A DNA stretch of 64,000 nt from Okapia johnstoni (lineage: Eukaryota; Chordata; Mammalia; Artiodactyla; Giraffidae): positions 74,754,385 to 74,818,384 of the forward strand of contig CM044315.1 in the NCBI GenBank assembly GCA_024291935.2, given 5' to 3'. The position numbers and the translations under genes were made by a program. How positions within the stretch are numbered: the first letter of the stretch is position 1; every line of letters starts with the position of its first letter. Shown piece by piece: positions 55,170 to 64,000 of this stretch. Below the pieces are notes generated by a model, which searched no databases, was not told the origin of the DNA, and worked only from the letters and a program-made list of their open reading frames with translations.

Positions 55170-55655
55170 GCTCAAATAAATGTGAGGAAACCAGTACAGT
55201 TCCTGGACTGACTTAGGGGTATTGTGTTTTTCATAGACTGGCTGTATAATCCAAAGGTAAAACAATTTGGTCCATTTGACTCACTATACAAACCAAATCT
55301 TATGACCATTCTTTCAAATTAATTTATCAAAGAATTATTTAGTGGAGCCTTATTTTGAGATGAAAGAAATAAATTACAATTGACCACAAAGAGCTTACCT
55401 TCAGTAATATTTTTTACACAATAAATAAATTATTTATAAATAACATGTATGAATAAATCACAGGTGGCAATGAATCAGGTAAAGTCTTTCTTCTTCCACC
55501 TCAATGGCTATCAGCAAAATAAATTCTTCCTATCAGGGAAGATCTGGAGTACATCTCCCTTCATTCCATCATGCCATATTAAGTTTTTCTTAGACAAGTC
55601 ATTGCAAACTGGCATCACATGGGATGGATCAAGCGACCAGATATATTTAGCTGGG
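55170..55655. other. Unassigned stretch
   Basis: No element recognised. Confidence 0.45.
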
Positions 55656-55668
55656 CTTTTAAAGCTGT

Positions 55669-55857
55669 GGGCTTTCCTGGTGGCTCAGTTGGTAGAGAAT
55701 CCGACCTGCGATGGGGGAGACCTGGGTTCAATCCCAGGGTTGGGAAGATTCCCTGGAGGAGGGTATGGCAAGCCATTGCCTAGAAAATGACTATGAACAG
55801 AGGAGCCTGGCGGGCTGCAGTTCATGGGGTACTGACTGAGCAACTAAGTACAGCCCA
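55669..55857 (+). repeat. Bov-tA SINE
   Basis: Head GGGCTTTCCTGGTGGCTCAG, body with a 14-base loss near CCATTGCCTAGAAAATG. Target duplication TAAAGCTGT at 55660-55668 and 55858-55866. Confidence 0.92.
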
Positions 55858-56001
55858 TAAAGCTGTATTTTTTAAAAACATGGAGATTTCACATAAAAGT
55901 ATAAATTTCTGGCTTCTCTTTAAGAACCAGGAGACTTGGCAAAAGTGGACCTACACCGATGCATTTTCACTTTTGGCTGGAGCTGAGTAGATGGTGCCCC
56001 C

Positions 56002-56332
56002 TTGTTGTTCGGTCACTAAGTTGTGTCTGTCTCTTTGTGACATCATGAACTGCAGCATGCCGGACTTTTCATGTCATTCACTATCTCCTGGAGTTTGCTC
56101 AAACTCATGTCCATTCAGTTGGTGATGCCGTCCAACCATCTCATCCTCTGTCATCCCCTTTTCCTATTGCCTTCAATCTTTCCCAGCATCAGGGTCTTTT
56201 CCAATGAGTTGGCTTTTTGCATCAGGTGGCCAAAATATTGGAGCTTCAGCTTCAGCATCAGTCCTTCCAAGGGCATTTCATGTGATTTACTCTGCATTCA
56301 AGTTGAATAGCTAAATAAGTTAAATAAAGGTG
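56002..56332 (-). repeat. BovB fragment with internal deletion
   Basis: 56002-56270 is the 3' end (GAGTTTGCTCAAACTCATGT, AGCTTCAGCATCAGTCCTTC). 56271-56332 jumps to the region before the catalytic box (GTGATTTACTCTGCATTCAA, GCTAAATAAGTTAAATAA). About 0.7 kb of element sequence is missing between them. Confidence 0.75.
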
Positions 56333-56334
56333 CC

Positions 56335-56720
56335 ACCATTAGAAAAGGTCAAAGGCTTCCTGATATGACATGGTCTCCACCACTCACTATTTTCTCCTTC
56401 CTTATTTTCATCTGATGTTCACTGCATAGCTCATAAAATTTGCAGCTCATGTTTTAGACTGTCATTGTGAAAAAAAAAAATATATATATACATTGTTTTT
56501 TTCTTTCTGGTAGGCTAAGTTGAAAAAACCTGCCAATCAGCTTGTTTATGTTCTCCTTCCTTCTACAGTCATAGAAGGCACCGTTTCAGACTGTCAGAGT
56601 TTTACTTATCACATAATTTTTATAGGATCAGCATATCTGTAAGCTACCAACTTAGACAGTTTTGGGTATAAATTATAAGTAAGTTGTGTTATGTGGCTAG
56701 TTTAAAATAACTCCATTTAA
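56335..56720. other. Unassigned stretch
   Basis: AT-rich, with an A10(TA)n patch at 56469-56490. Confidence 0.45.
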
Positions 56721-56724
56721 TATA

Positions 56725-57385
56725 ACCTTTATATTATGGAAAATTTCAAACATATACAGAAATAGAAAGGATAGTATAAGAACTCCTACATACCCATCAT
56801 CCAAACTCAATAATTATCAATTATATTTATCTTTTTTACTGTCCTTCTTCCTTCTAGGACTATTCTGAAGCATAGTGAAGATATATAGTCTAATCTATTT
56901 AAGTATTTCAATATGTACCAAGATGCAGTCTCTCTTTCTTCTCTCTCTTTACATGTATGTATGTATATAGCATGCTATATGACATACATATGTATGATTA
57001 TACCAAATATGTATATATTCATAACCAAAATATAATCAGATCAAATAGCAATAATTCCATATTATAAAATATCCAGTTAGTTTTTAATTTGATTATTTCA
57101 TAAATTAGTTTCTTCCTGCATCTCTCTTTTTTTTTCCTTACAGTTGTTTTGTTTGAAGAAAGCAGATTGTTGTCCTGGATTTTGCTCATTGCCTTCCCTT
57201 GATGTAGCTCAACACATTATTCTGTCTTCTACATTTCCTATAAATGACTGCGTACATCTAGAAGCCTGATTAGATTTGGGCTCCTTTTTCCTAAAGACTA
57301 TTTCAAAAGTGATTTTATGTGTTTCATTAAGAGGCACATAATGTTTGATTATCTGTTTTTGTGATGCTAGCAGCCATTAAGCAGT
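56725..57385 (+). repeat. Ancient LINE-type repeat (L1M-like), long
   Basis: TATGGAAAATTTCAAACATA, ACATACCCATCATCCAAACT, TCTAGAAGCCTGATTAGATT and AGGCACATAATGTTTGATTA follow a widespread old mammalian repeat that I remember as an L1 3' region; the family name is uncertain. Confidence 0.5.
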
Positions 57386-57596
57386 TATACAAGATTCAGA
57401 TTTAAATAATTATTCAAAATAAGAATAGACTAGAATTTCTGTAAAGGAGTACAGCTGAACTCTAGGAATTTAGAAGAGGAAAAATAAATAAACTTGGGAC
57501 TTAACTGATTGGGAAAATTTTATGGAAACTGTGATGCTTAAGATAAATCTTAAAGAATGGAAATGATTATGTTAAAATGATACAACATATTAGCCA

Positions 57597-57955
57597 GTTT
57601 AGGCTAAGTTATACGGTAATGAATGACTCAAAAATCCCAGGAGCTCGTAACAACAAAGTTTATTTCTTGCTTCCAGTATCTGTCCACTGTGAATCAGTTG
57701 TAGCTTTGCTCAACATCTTCATATAAGGACCCAGATGATGGAGTAGCTTCTGGGACATTTCTGGTCTCATAGGAAAAGAGACCATATTGGAACTATGCAA
57801 TGGTTCTTTTTAAAGCTTTTGCTTGGAAATGGCACATGTCACTTCTGCTCACATTTCTGTTAAAGGACTGTAGCAAGCCTGCCATTGACAGGATGAGTTG
57901 TATAATCCTGCCACAAAGTAGCAAGTATTTAGAAGACTACAACATTTTGTGAAGG
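57597..57955. repeat. Ancient mammalian repeat, family not named
   Basis: CAACAAAGTTTATTTCTTGC, TCCACTGTGAATCAGTTG, CACATGTCACTTCTGCTCAC are in the order of a common old mammalian repeat. I cannot name it safely. Confidence 0.45.
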
Positions 57956-58008
57956 AAAGATTTCTGGCTGAGAAAGGAAAGAATATTATCGACATTAATA
58001 ATTAAGAA

Positions 58009-58135
58009 GCAGCCTCTTCTTCTTTTTCTTCTGCTAGAGAAATTGTACCATCTGAGGAGAATCAGATTTTAGAGTAAGGAGGTAGTGGGAATATTAAATG
58101 AGGTGTAGAAGAGCACTGGAGAATATGCAGAGAAA
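58009..58135 (+). repeat. Local duplication, copy 1
   Basis: About 120 bp also found at 60469-60590 in the same orientation. The identical core is TTAGAGTAAGGAGGTAGTGG plus GAA (58069-58091). Confidence 0.75.
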
Positions 58136-58385
58136 GAGGCATAAATGTATGCAATATTTGGAAATTAGTAAGTAGATCCATTTTTCAGGAGTAGAATAGA
58201 TATTGGTAGAAGATAGAATCGATTTGGGTAGAAGAGTAAAGATATCAAAGCTAGAGAAGGGAGGGTACAGTAGAGTTTAAATTCCATGCCCATATTCAAC
58301 TAACCTCCTCTTCCATTGAAAGCTTGACTTTGAAATGGAAAGCTCTATTTCAGCAATCCACATAGGTAATTTTAAACTTGCTAAG

Positions 58386-60225
58386 TAGCAAAAGGAAAGA
58401 TGTCCCCATCTGAATGCAGAGTTCCAAAGAATACCAAGAAGAGATAAGAAAGCCTTCCTAAGTGATTAATGGAAAGAAATAGAAGAAAACAATAGAATGG
58501 GAAAGACTAGAGATCTCCTCAAGAAAATTAGAGATGCCAAGGGAATATTTCATGCAAAGATGGGCACGATAAAGGACAGAAATGGTATGGACCTAACAGA
58601 AGCAGCAGATATTAAGAAGAGGTGGCGAGAATACACAGAAGAACTGTACAAAAAAGATTTTCACGACCCAGATAATCACGATGGTGTGATCACTCATCTA
58701 GAGCCAGACATCCTGGAATGTGAAGTCAAGTGGGCCTTAGGAAGCATCACTACAAACAAAGCTAGTGGAGGTGACAGAATTCCAGCTGAGCTATTTCAAA
58801 TCCTGAAAGATGATGCTATGAAAGTGCTGCACTCAATATGCCAGCAAATTTGGAAAACTCAGCAGTGGCCACAGGACTGGAAAAGGTCAGATTTTCATTC
58901 CAGTCCCAAAGAAAGTCAATGCCTGAGAATGTTCAGACTACCACACAATTGCACTCATTTCACCCGCTAGCAAAGTAATGCTCGAAATTTTTCAAGCGAG
59001 GCTTCAGCAGTACACGAACTGAGAACTTCCAGATGTTCAAGCTGAATTTGGAAAAGGCAGAGGAACCAGAAATCAAATTGCCAACATCCATTGAGTTATA
59101 GTAAAAGCAAGACAATTCCAGAAAAACATCGGCTTCATTGGCTATGCTAAAGCCTTTGACTCTGTGGATCACAACAAACTGTGGAAAATTCTGAAAGAGA
59201 TGGGAATACCAGACCACTTGACCTGCCTCCTGAGAAACCTGTACGCAGGTCAAGAAGCAACAGTTAGAACTGGACATGGAACAATGGACTGGTTCCAAAT
59301 TGGGAAAGAAGTATGTCAAGGCTGTATATTGTCACCCTGCTTATTTAACTTCTGTGCAGAGTACATCACGTGAAATGCTGGGCTGGATGAAGCAGAAGCT
59401 GGAATCCAGATTGCTGGGAGAAATATCAATAACTTCAGCTATGCAGATGACACCACCTTAATGGTAGAAAGCAAAGAGGAATTAAAGAGCCTCTTGAGGA
59501 AAGTGAAAGAGGAGAGTAAAAAAGCTTGCTTAAAACTCAACAAAAACTAAGGTCCTGACACCTGGTCTCATTTCTTCATGGCAAATGGGGAAAACAGTGG
59601 AAACAGAAACAATGCAAACAGTGATGGGCTTTATTTTCTTGGACTCCAAAATCACTGCAGATGGTGACTACAGCCATGAAATTAAAAGATGCTTGCTCCT
59701 TGGAAGAAAAGCTATGACCGACCTAGATAGCATACTAAAAAGCAGGGACATTACTTTGCCAACAAAGGTCCATCTAGTCAAAGCTATGGTTTTTCCAGTA
59801 GTCATGTATTGATGTGAGAGTTGGACCATAAAGAAAGCTGAGTGCTGAAGAATCGATTCTTTTGAACTGTGGTGTTGGAGAAGACTTAAGAGTCCCTTGG
59901 ACTGCAAGGAGGTCAAACCAGTCAACCCTAAAGGAAAGCAATCCTGAATATTCATTGGAAGCACTGATGCTGAAGCTGAAGCTCCAATACTTTGGCCACC
60001 TGATATGAAGTGCCGACTCACTAGAAAAGACCCTGATGCTGGGAAAGATTTAAGGCAGGAGGAAAAGGGGATGACAAAGGATGAGATGGTTGGATGTCAT
60101 CACCGACTCAATGATTGTGAGTTTGAGCAACCTCGGGAGATTGTGAAGGACAGGGAAGCCTGGCATGTTGCAGTCCATGGGGTTGCAAGGGTCAGATATA
60201 ACTGAGCGACTGAACAACAGCAAAT
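58386..60225 (+). pseudogene. BovB LINE, 1.84 kb, 5'-truncated
   Basis: Linker and RT of BovB ending in GCGACTGAACAACAGC. Breaks: TAA near 58466, frameshift near 58898, stop near 59020, about 9 bases missing in the RT-3 region near 59130, a TGA near 59370 just after FNFCAEYI, and a loss of about 12 bases near 59545. The catalytic box is still YADD (59440-59451). Frames: 58497-58970 (157 codons), 59164-59373, 59585-59812. No endonuclease. Flanked by AGCAAA on both sides, too short to be sure of a target duplication. It lies between the two copies of the local duplication. Confidence 0.9.
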
Positions 60226-60239
60226 GCAAATTTAAAACA

Positions 60240-60465
60240 TCATGTATCTTATTTAACTCAATATAAGCCACTGTATGTCCTGTTGTATAAGCCTTATTCA
60301 TCATTGTCTTCTCAGTACTCAGTGTGTAAGTAACAAGGAATTCTGTAGTCATTTCACTGTCAGTAGGGAATGTGTGTTTTGGTCTCATGACTTGGCCTCC
60401 AAGCAAACAAGGAGCTGAGGATACTGTCCCTCCTCTCATCTTAGAGATCCTAAGGTGAGGAAAAA
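60240..60465. other. Unassigned stretch
   Basis: No element recognised between the BovB and the second copy of the local duplication. Confidence 0.4.
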
Positions 60466-60468
60466 GGA

Positions 60469-60590
60469 GCAGCTCCTTCTTATTCTGCAAGAGAAATTAT
60501 AGCATCTGGGCAAAGCTAGATTAGAGTAAGGAGGTAGTGGGAACATTTACCGAAGAGTAGAGGAGCATTGGAGAGAGTATATTAGAAGGG
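60469..60590 (+). repeat. Local duplication, copy 2
   Basis: Partner of 58009-58135: AGCAGCTCCTTCTTATTCTG, GAGAAATTAT, the identical 23-base core at 60521-60543, then AGAGGAGCATTGGAGA. About 75-80 percent alike by eye. Confidence 0.75.
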
Positions 60591-60662
60591 CAGCTCTAGA
60601 AATCGTATTTGTGACAGAAGGTAGGTGTCATGAGCTAGACTGGATGCAGAGTGATTAGACAG

Positions 60663-60748
60663 CCTTGCTGCTGCTGCTAAGTCACTTCAGTCGTGTCCGA
60701 CTCTGTGCGACCCCATAGATGGCAGCCCACCAGGCTTCTCCGTCCTTA
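60663..60748 (-). repeat. Bov-A2 monomer fragment
   Basis: TTGCTGCTGCTGCTAAGTCA to CACCAGGCTTCTCCGTCC, the 3' end of Bov-A2 in reverse, 5'-truncated. Confidence 0.88.
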
Positions 60749-60749
60749 A

Positions 60750-61140
60750 GAAAGATACATAATGAAGAGGCAGTGGAGAATTTGTAGCAAAGCTAGTCCT
60801 AATTCTACAGAAATCAAAGAATCATAGGGATGAATGAGAGTGTTGGAAGGTAGGCAGAAGGAACTTGGATAGAATGAACTGTTCCAAGATTCTAAATTGA
60901 TGGAAAGTAGTTTAAGTGCCCATGGGAGCTTAAACTCCCAGGTAGGAAGAGGACTCTGAACAGGCTGGGTGTTTGTGTGTGTGTGTGGCCATTGCCCCAG
61001 ATGGATAAGGAAATAGATGACATCCAAAACTTAAGGATTTAAATGAGAAGGGCCCAGAACACATTGTGAGAATGGGGACATTTCAAACTGAGCATCTATA
61101 GTTCATGATTACTGGATATGATTAAGGAAGAGAAGTTGCT
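60750..61140. other. Unassigned stretch
   Basis: No gene. Short (TG)n patch at 60971-60987. Confidence 0.45.
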
Positions 61141-61144
61141 TTGT

Positions 61145-61370
61145 CAATATTTATGAATGCTCACTCTTTATTAGGCATCTTAAATACATTATATTTAAGA
61201 CTTAAAAATCATACAAGTAAGTGAAATGAACTGCTATTTTTATATACATGGAACATTAAGTTCAGAAAGGGTGTAATAAAGAATTTGCTTAAATTCACAT
61301 AGCTAGTAAGAAGTACAAACAGGAGTAGAAACAGATCCAGTTGACTCCAGGGTCCTTTGCTGTTCCTTCT
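61145..61370 (-). repeat. MIR
   Basis: TCACTCTTTATTAGGCATCT, ATGGAACATTAAGTTCAGAA, AATTCACATAGCTAGTAAGA. Confidence 0.6.
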
Positions 61371-61512
61371 GTATATCTTCCAGAGAGGAAAGAGGAAGAA
61401 ATAAAAAACCACTGAGTTCTTAAACTTGGGGATTCATTAACAGAAATGGAAGAATCAAAGGAGGAAATGGTTTTGTTGTGGAAAGGATAGGTTTATTTTG
61501 TTGTTGTTTATT

Positions 61513-61712
61513 TGCTAAGTCAAGTCTGACTCTTTTGTGACCCTATGCACTGTAGCCCACCAGGCTCCTCTGTCCATCAGATTTTCCAGGCGAGTATACT
61601 GGAAGGGGTTGCCACTTTCTTCTCCAGGGGATCTTCCTGATCCAGAGATTGAACCTGTGTCTCCTGCCTTGGCCGATGGATTCTTTACCGCTGAGCCACT
61701 TGGGAAGCCCAG
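61513..61712 (-). repeat. Bov-tA SINE
   Basis: Reverse copy ending CTGAGCCACTTGGGAAGCCC. Flanks share only AGGTTT. Confidence 0.9.
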
Positions 61713-61828
61713 GTTTTAGGCCCATGGAATTTGAGGAAATAATGGGATGTTGATATGGATATGATGCAGATGCATTTAGAAATTTGAGACATGACTCTGA
61801 GAGAACTAGGATAGGAGATAAAATCAGT

Positions 61829-61868
61829 GTAAGTGTGTGTAGTTCAATGTAAGTGTGTGTAGTTCAAT
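61829..61868. repeat. Perfect 20-bp tandem duplication
   Basis: GTAAGTGTGTGTAGTTCAAT occurs twice in succession; its next partial copy merges into the target duplication of the Bov-A2. Confidence 0.95.
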
Positions 61869-61876
61869 GTAAGTAT

Positions 61877-62158
61877 GCTGCTGCTGCTGCTGCTGCTAAG
61901 TTGCTTCAGTCGTGTCTGACTCTGTGCGACCCCATAGACGGCAGCCCACCAGGCTCCCCCGTCCCTGGGATTCTCCAGGCAAGAATACTGGAGTGGGTTG
62001 CCATTTCCTTCTCCAGTGCATGAAAGTGAAAAGTGAAAGTGAAGTCGCTCAGTCATGTCCAACTCTTAGCGACCCCATGGACTGCAGCCTACCAGGCTCC
62101 TCCATCCATGGGATTTTCCAGGCAGGAGTACTGGAGTGGGGTACCATTGCCTCCTCTG
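61877..62158 (-). repeat. Bov-A2 dimer SINE
   Basis: Starts with (GCT)6-7, the reverse of the (AGC)n tail, then two monomers. Perfect 13-bp target duplication TCAATGTAAGTAT at 61864-61876 and 62159-62171. Confidence 0.96.
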
Positions 62159-62174
62159 TCAATGTAAGTATAGA

Positions 62175-62625
62175 TACATATTATCCAAAAGGTGAGTTTG
62201 GATATAAAAATGAATCATTTATTTAAAGATTTTTAAACATTATAGTATACAAAATTTCTGAGTATTATACATCTTTCAGTATATTCATTTAAAAATAGAT
62301 TTTACTTCATATATGCATATTTATGAAAAATTACTTGTATAGATATATTGAAAGCAATTACATATATAAAATTATGTATGTATGTATTTTTAAATATGTA
62401 CTAAAACTAATTCTTGCAAGGGGAATTCGCATTATATTGGCTCTAATAACATTGCATAGCATCTTTGGACTCAAAACATTAATAATTAATGATTTTAATA
62501 TACCACATAATATTCTATTTTATAAATGAAAGTTTATTATATGTGAATATTGCAGTCGTATAATAGTCTAGATTAGATAGTGTACTAAATCTTCCTGGGT
62601 TTATTGGGATTTTCACTTGTAGATT
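62175..62625. other. Unassigned AT-rich stretch
   Basis: About three quarters A and T by eye; no element recognised. Confidence 0.45.
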
Positions 62626-62629
62626 TTTA

Positions 62630-63010
62630 AACAAACATTTGTTGATAGCTTGCTTTGTGCTGTTTTTCACATATATAATTTCATTTAGTTCTCAAGTGAC
62701 ACTGTTATCTTTGAGATTTTTTAATAGTGAAGAGTATGTAACTTTAATATGATGTCAGAAATGATAGTATTATTATTTTTATAACTTTCTTGAACATCAT
62801 AGAAATTTCATACACATAATCATATGAATTCAGTGACACAGAGTCATTGTGTTAGACATGTATTGTTATAGGATTCTGAAACTTGTTTAATCCTTACAGA
62901 CCAACTATGAGGAGGGTATTTATTATTATCACTTTTATATCAGTATTGTGAGGCTCATGTAGTTAAATAGCTTGGCCATGGTTACAATAAGTGACATATC
63001 ACAGATGATT
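62630..63010 (-). repeat. MIR, interrupted or duplicated
   Basis: AACATTTGTTGATAGCTTGC near 62635, then TAATCCTTACAGACCAACTA, GTGAGGCTCATGTAGTTAAA near 62950. The spacing is longer than one MIR, so there is an insertion or two fragments. Confidence 0.5.
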
Positions 63011-63014
63011 TTAA

Positions 63015-63475
63015 GTATGTTATAATGTCAGCCGTTACAATTAGTACTGCTATCAGCCTAAGCCTTGACAAAAATTGTATGCAGTAGCTAAAAGAAAATA
63101 AAATGTGAGAAACAAATGTTATCTCCACTTTAGTATTGCATTTCATTTTAGTGCTTAGTGCAATTATAGAAATCATACTAATATTTGAAAAGATATTTGT
63201 TTTTAATTTGTTTGGATTGTTTTACAAAATTGTTTGAAAACACAAATGTGTAGAGGCAGGGAATTTAATAGATGATCACTAGCTTTTCCCTACTCCTCAT
63301 CCCCTAAGTATACCTTACAATTACTTTTTTAAGAAAGAAAGAAATAGAATATTATATAATTGAAGGCATACCTACCAGGAAAGAATTAAGAAGTGCCTTT
63401 GCCTTGGTCCCTCAGATGCTCTCTTGTATTTTGCTTTTTAATCATTCAGATTCTCTACTTGTAGTTACTACTCCT
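63015..63475. other. Unassigned stretch
   Basis: No element recognised. Confidence 0.45.
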
Positions 63476-63490
63476 ACTATTTTTAGGAAA

Positions 63491-63559
63491 ATGAACCTGG
63501 TGTGCTGCAGCCCATGGGGTTGCAAAGAGTCAAACACGACTTAGTGACTGAACAACAAC
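63491..63559 (+). repeat. 69-bp Bov-tA/BovB tail fragment with TSD
   Basis: ATGAACCTGGTGTGCTGCAG to GACTGAACAACAA is the 3' terminus of Bov-tA. Perfect 10-bp target duplication TTTTAGGAAA at 63481-63490 and 63560-63569. Confidence 0.85.
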
Positions 63560-63569
63560 TTTTAGGAAA

Positions 63570-64000
63570 CTAGATGGCGTTTAGAGAGAATTGGGATTGA
63601 AGTGACTTGGAAAGCTATATAACCAATTTTTTCCCAGGTGTTTTTGGATTGTTTTGGTCATATGTGTTATAGAAGTATTTGATTTAAAACTCTGTGTGTT
63701 AATAGCAAAACCAGTCAGAGGAACCAGGGCCATTATGAGTGGAAATCTGATCAGAGCAAAAAAGCAAAAATTTCTTTTTTTTTTTTGCTTCATGCAGGCA
63801 GGCCTTTCCTTTTAAAAAAAATTGACCTCAAAGATATAATTTATAGTACATTGAGTATAGTTAACCAAAGTGCACTGTATATTTGTCAGTTGCTAAGTAG
63901 ATTTTAAGAGTCATCTTCAGAAGGAAAAGAATTGTGTAACTGTGTGGCAATGGATGTTAACTAAACTTGTGGTAGTCATTTCATAAAATAAACATATTAA
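63570..64000. other. Unassigned stretch to the window end
   Basis: AT-rich with a T14 run near 63775. No element recognised. Confidence 0.45.

Noticed and set aside
1..64000. Prokaryotic defence, toxin or phage system
   Set aside because: The sequence is mammalian throughout; no compact gene clusters or ribosome-binding patterns exist.

Overview
The window looks like nuclear DNA of a ruminant, cattle-like by its repeats (sheep or goat cannot be excluded). The evidence is the repeats: many copies of the RTE LINE BovB and its dependent SINEs (Bov-tA with a tRNA-Glu-like head, Bov-A2 dimers, cetartiodactyl CHR SINEs), ruminant-type L1 3' ends, and an older layer of MIR, L2 and L1M. There is no operon, no CRISPR array, no tRNA or rRNA gene and no prokaryotic system. 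Almost every long reading frame is a decayed BovB or L1 frame or lies in SINE or L2 sequence.

The one probable host-gene landmark is a CpG island at about 35.5-36.06 kb. It holds a GC box, a perfect RFX X-box, and an ATG in good context opening a 34-nt coding segment that ends at a splice donor. The 11 codons (MAERSQTAPEA plus the first base of a Gly codon) match what I remember of the start of AGBL4/CCP6, a cytosolic carboxypeptidase that removes glutamates from tubulin and other proteins, including in cilia. If correct, 1-35.4 kb is upstream flank and 35.9-64 kb is the start of a very large first intron, which fits the lack of further exons. The X-box fits a cilia-linked gene.

Layout: 1-9.9 kb is unique sequence with MIR, L2, an MLT1-like LTR and SINEs. 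9.97-11.5 kb is a BovB (+). 11.5-17.2 kb is L2, MIR, Bov-tA and unique DNA. 17.2-20.6 kb holds a BovB with an L1 nested in it, a solitary LTR and another BovB, all on the minus strand for the LINEs. 23.4-25.7 kb is the best-preserved reverse-transcriptase copy of BovB (-). 26.5-27.5 kb is a BovB folded back on itself. 28.7-29.5 kb is a second solitary LTR and a Bov-A2. 30.5-31.3 kb is a CHR SINE split by BovB. 33.7-34.9 kb is an internally deleted BovB. After the CpG island come L2 and Bov-A2 (37-38 kb), BovB (+) at 39.97-41.97 kb, an L1/BovB complex at 44.8-52.4 kb that includes a nearly full-length BovB, AT-rich unique intron DNA, and a last large BovB at 58.4-60.2 kb.

By my coordinates thirteen BovB pieces make up about a quarter of the window. 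Many young insertions keep their target-site duplications, so their order can be read in several places. The most interesting observations are the ciliary-type promoter, two inversions consistent with twin priming, a leader shared by L1 and BovB, a two-headed Bov-tA type seen twice, and an unexplained local duplication on either side of the 58-60 kb BovB. I found no undescribed biological system, and repeat names rest on recalled consensus patterns, not a database search.
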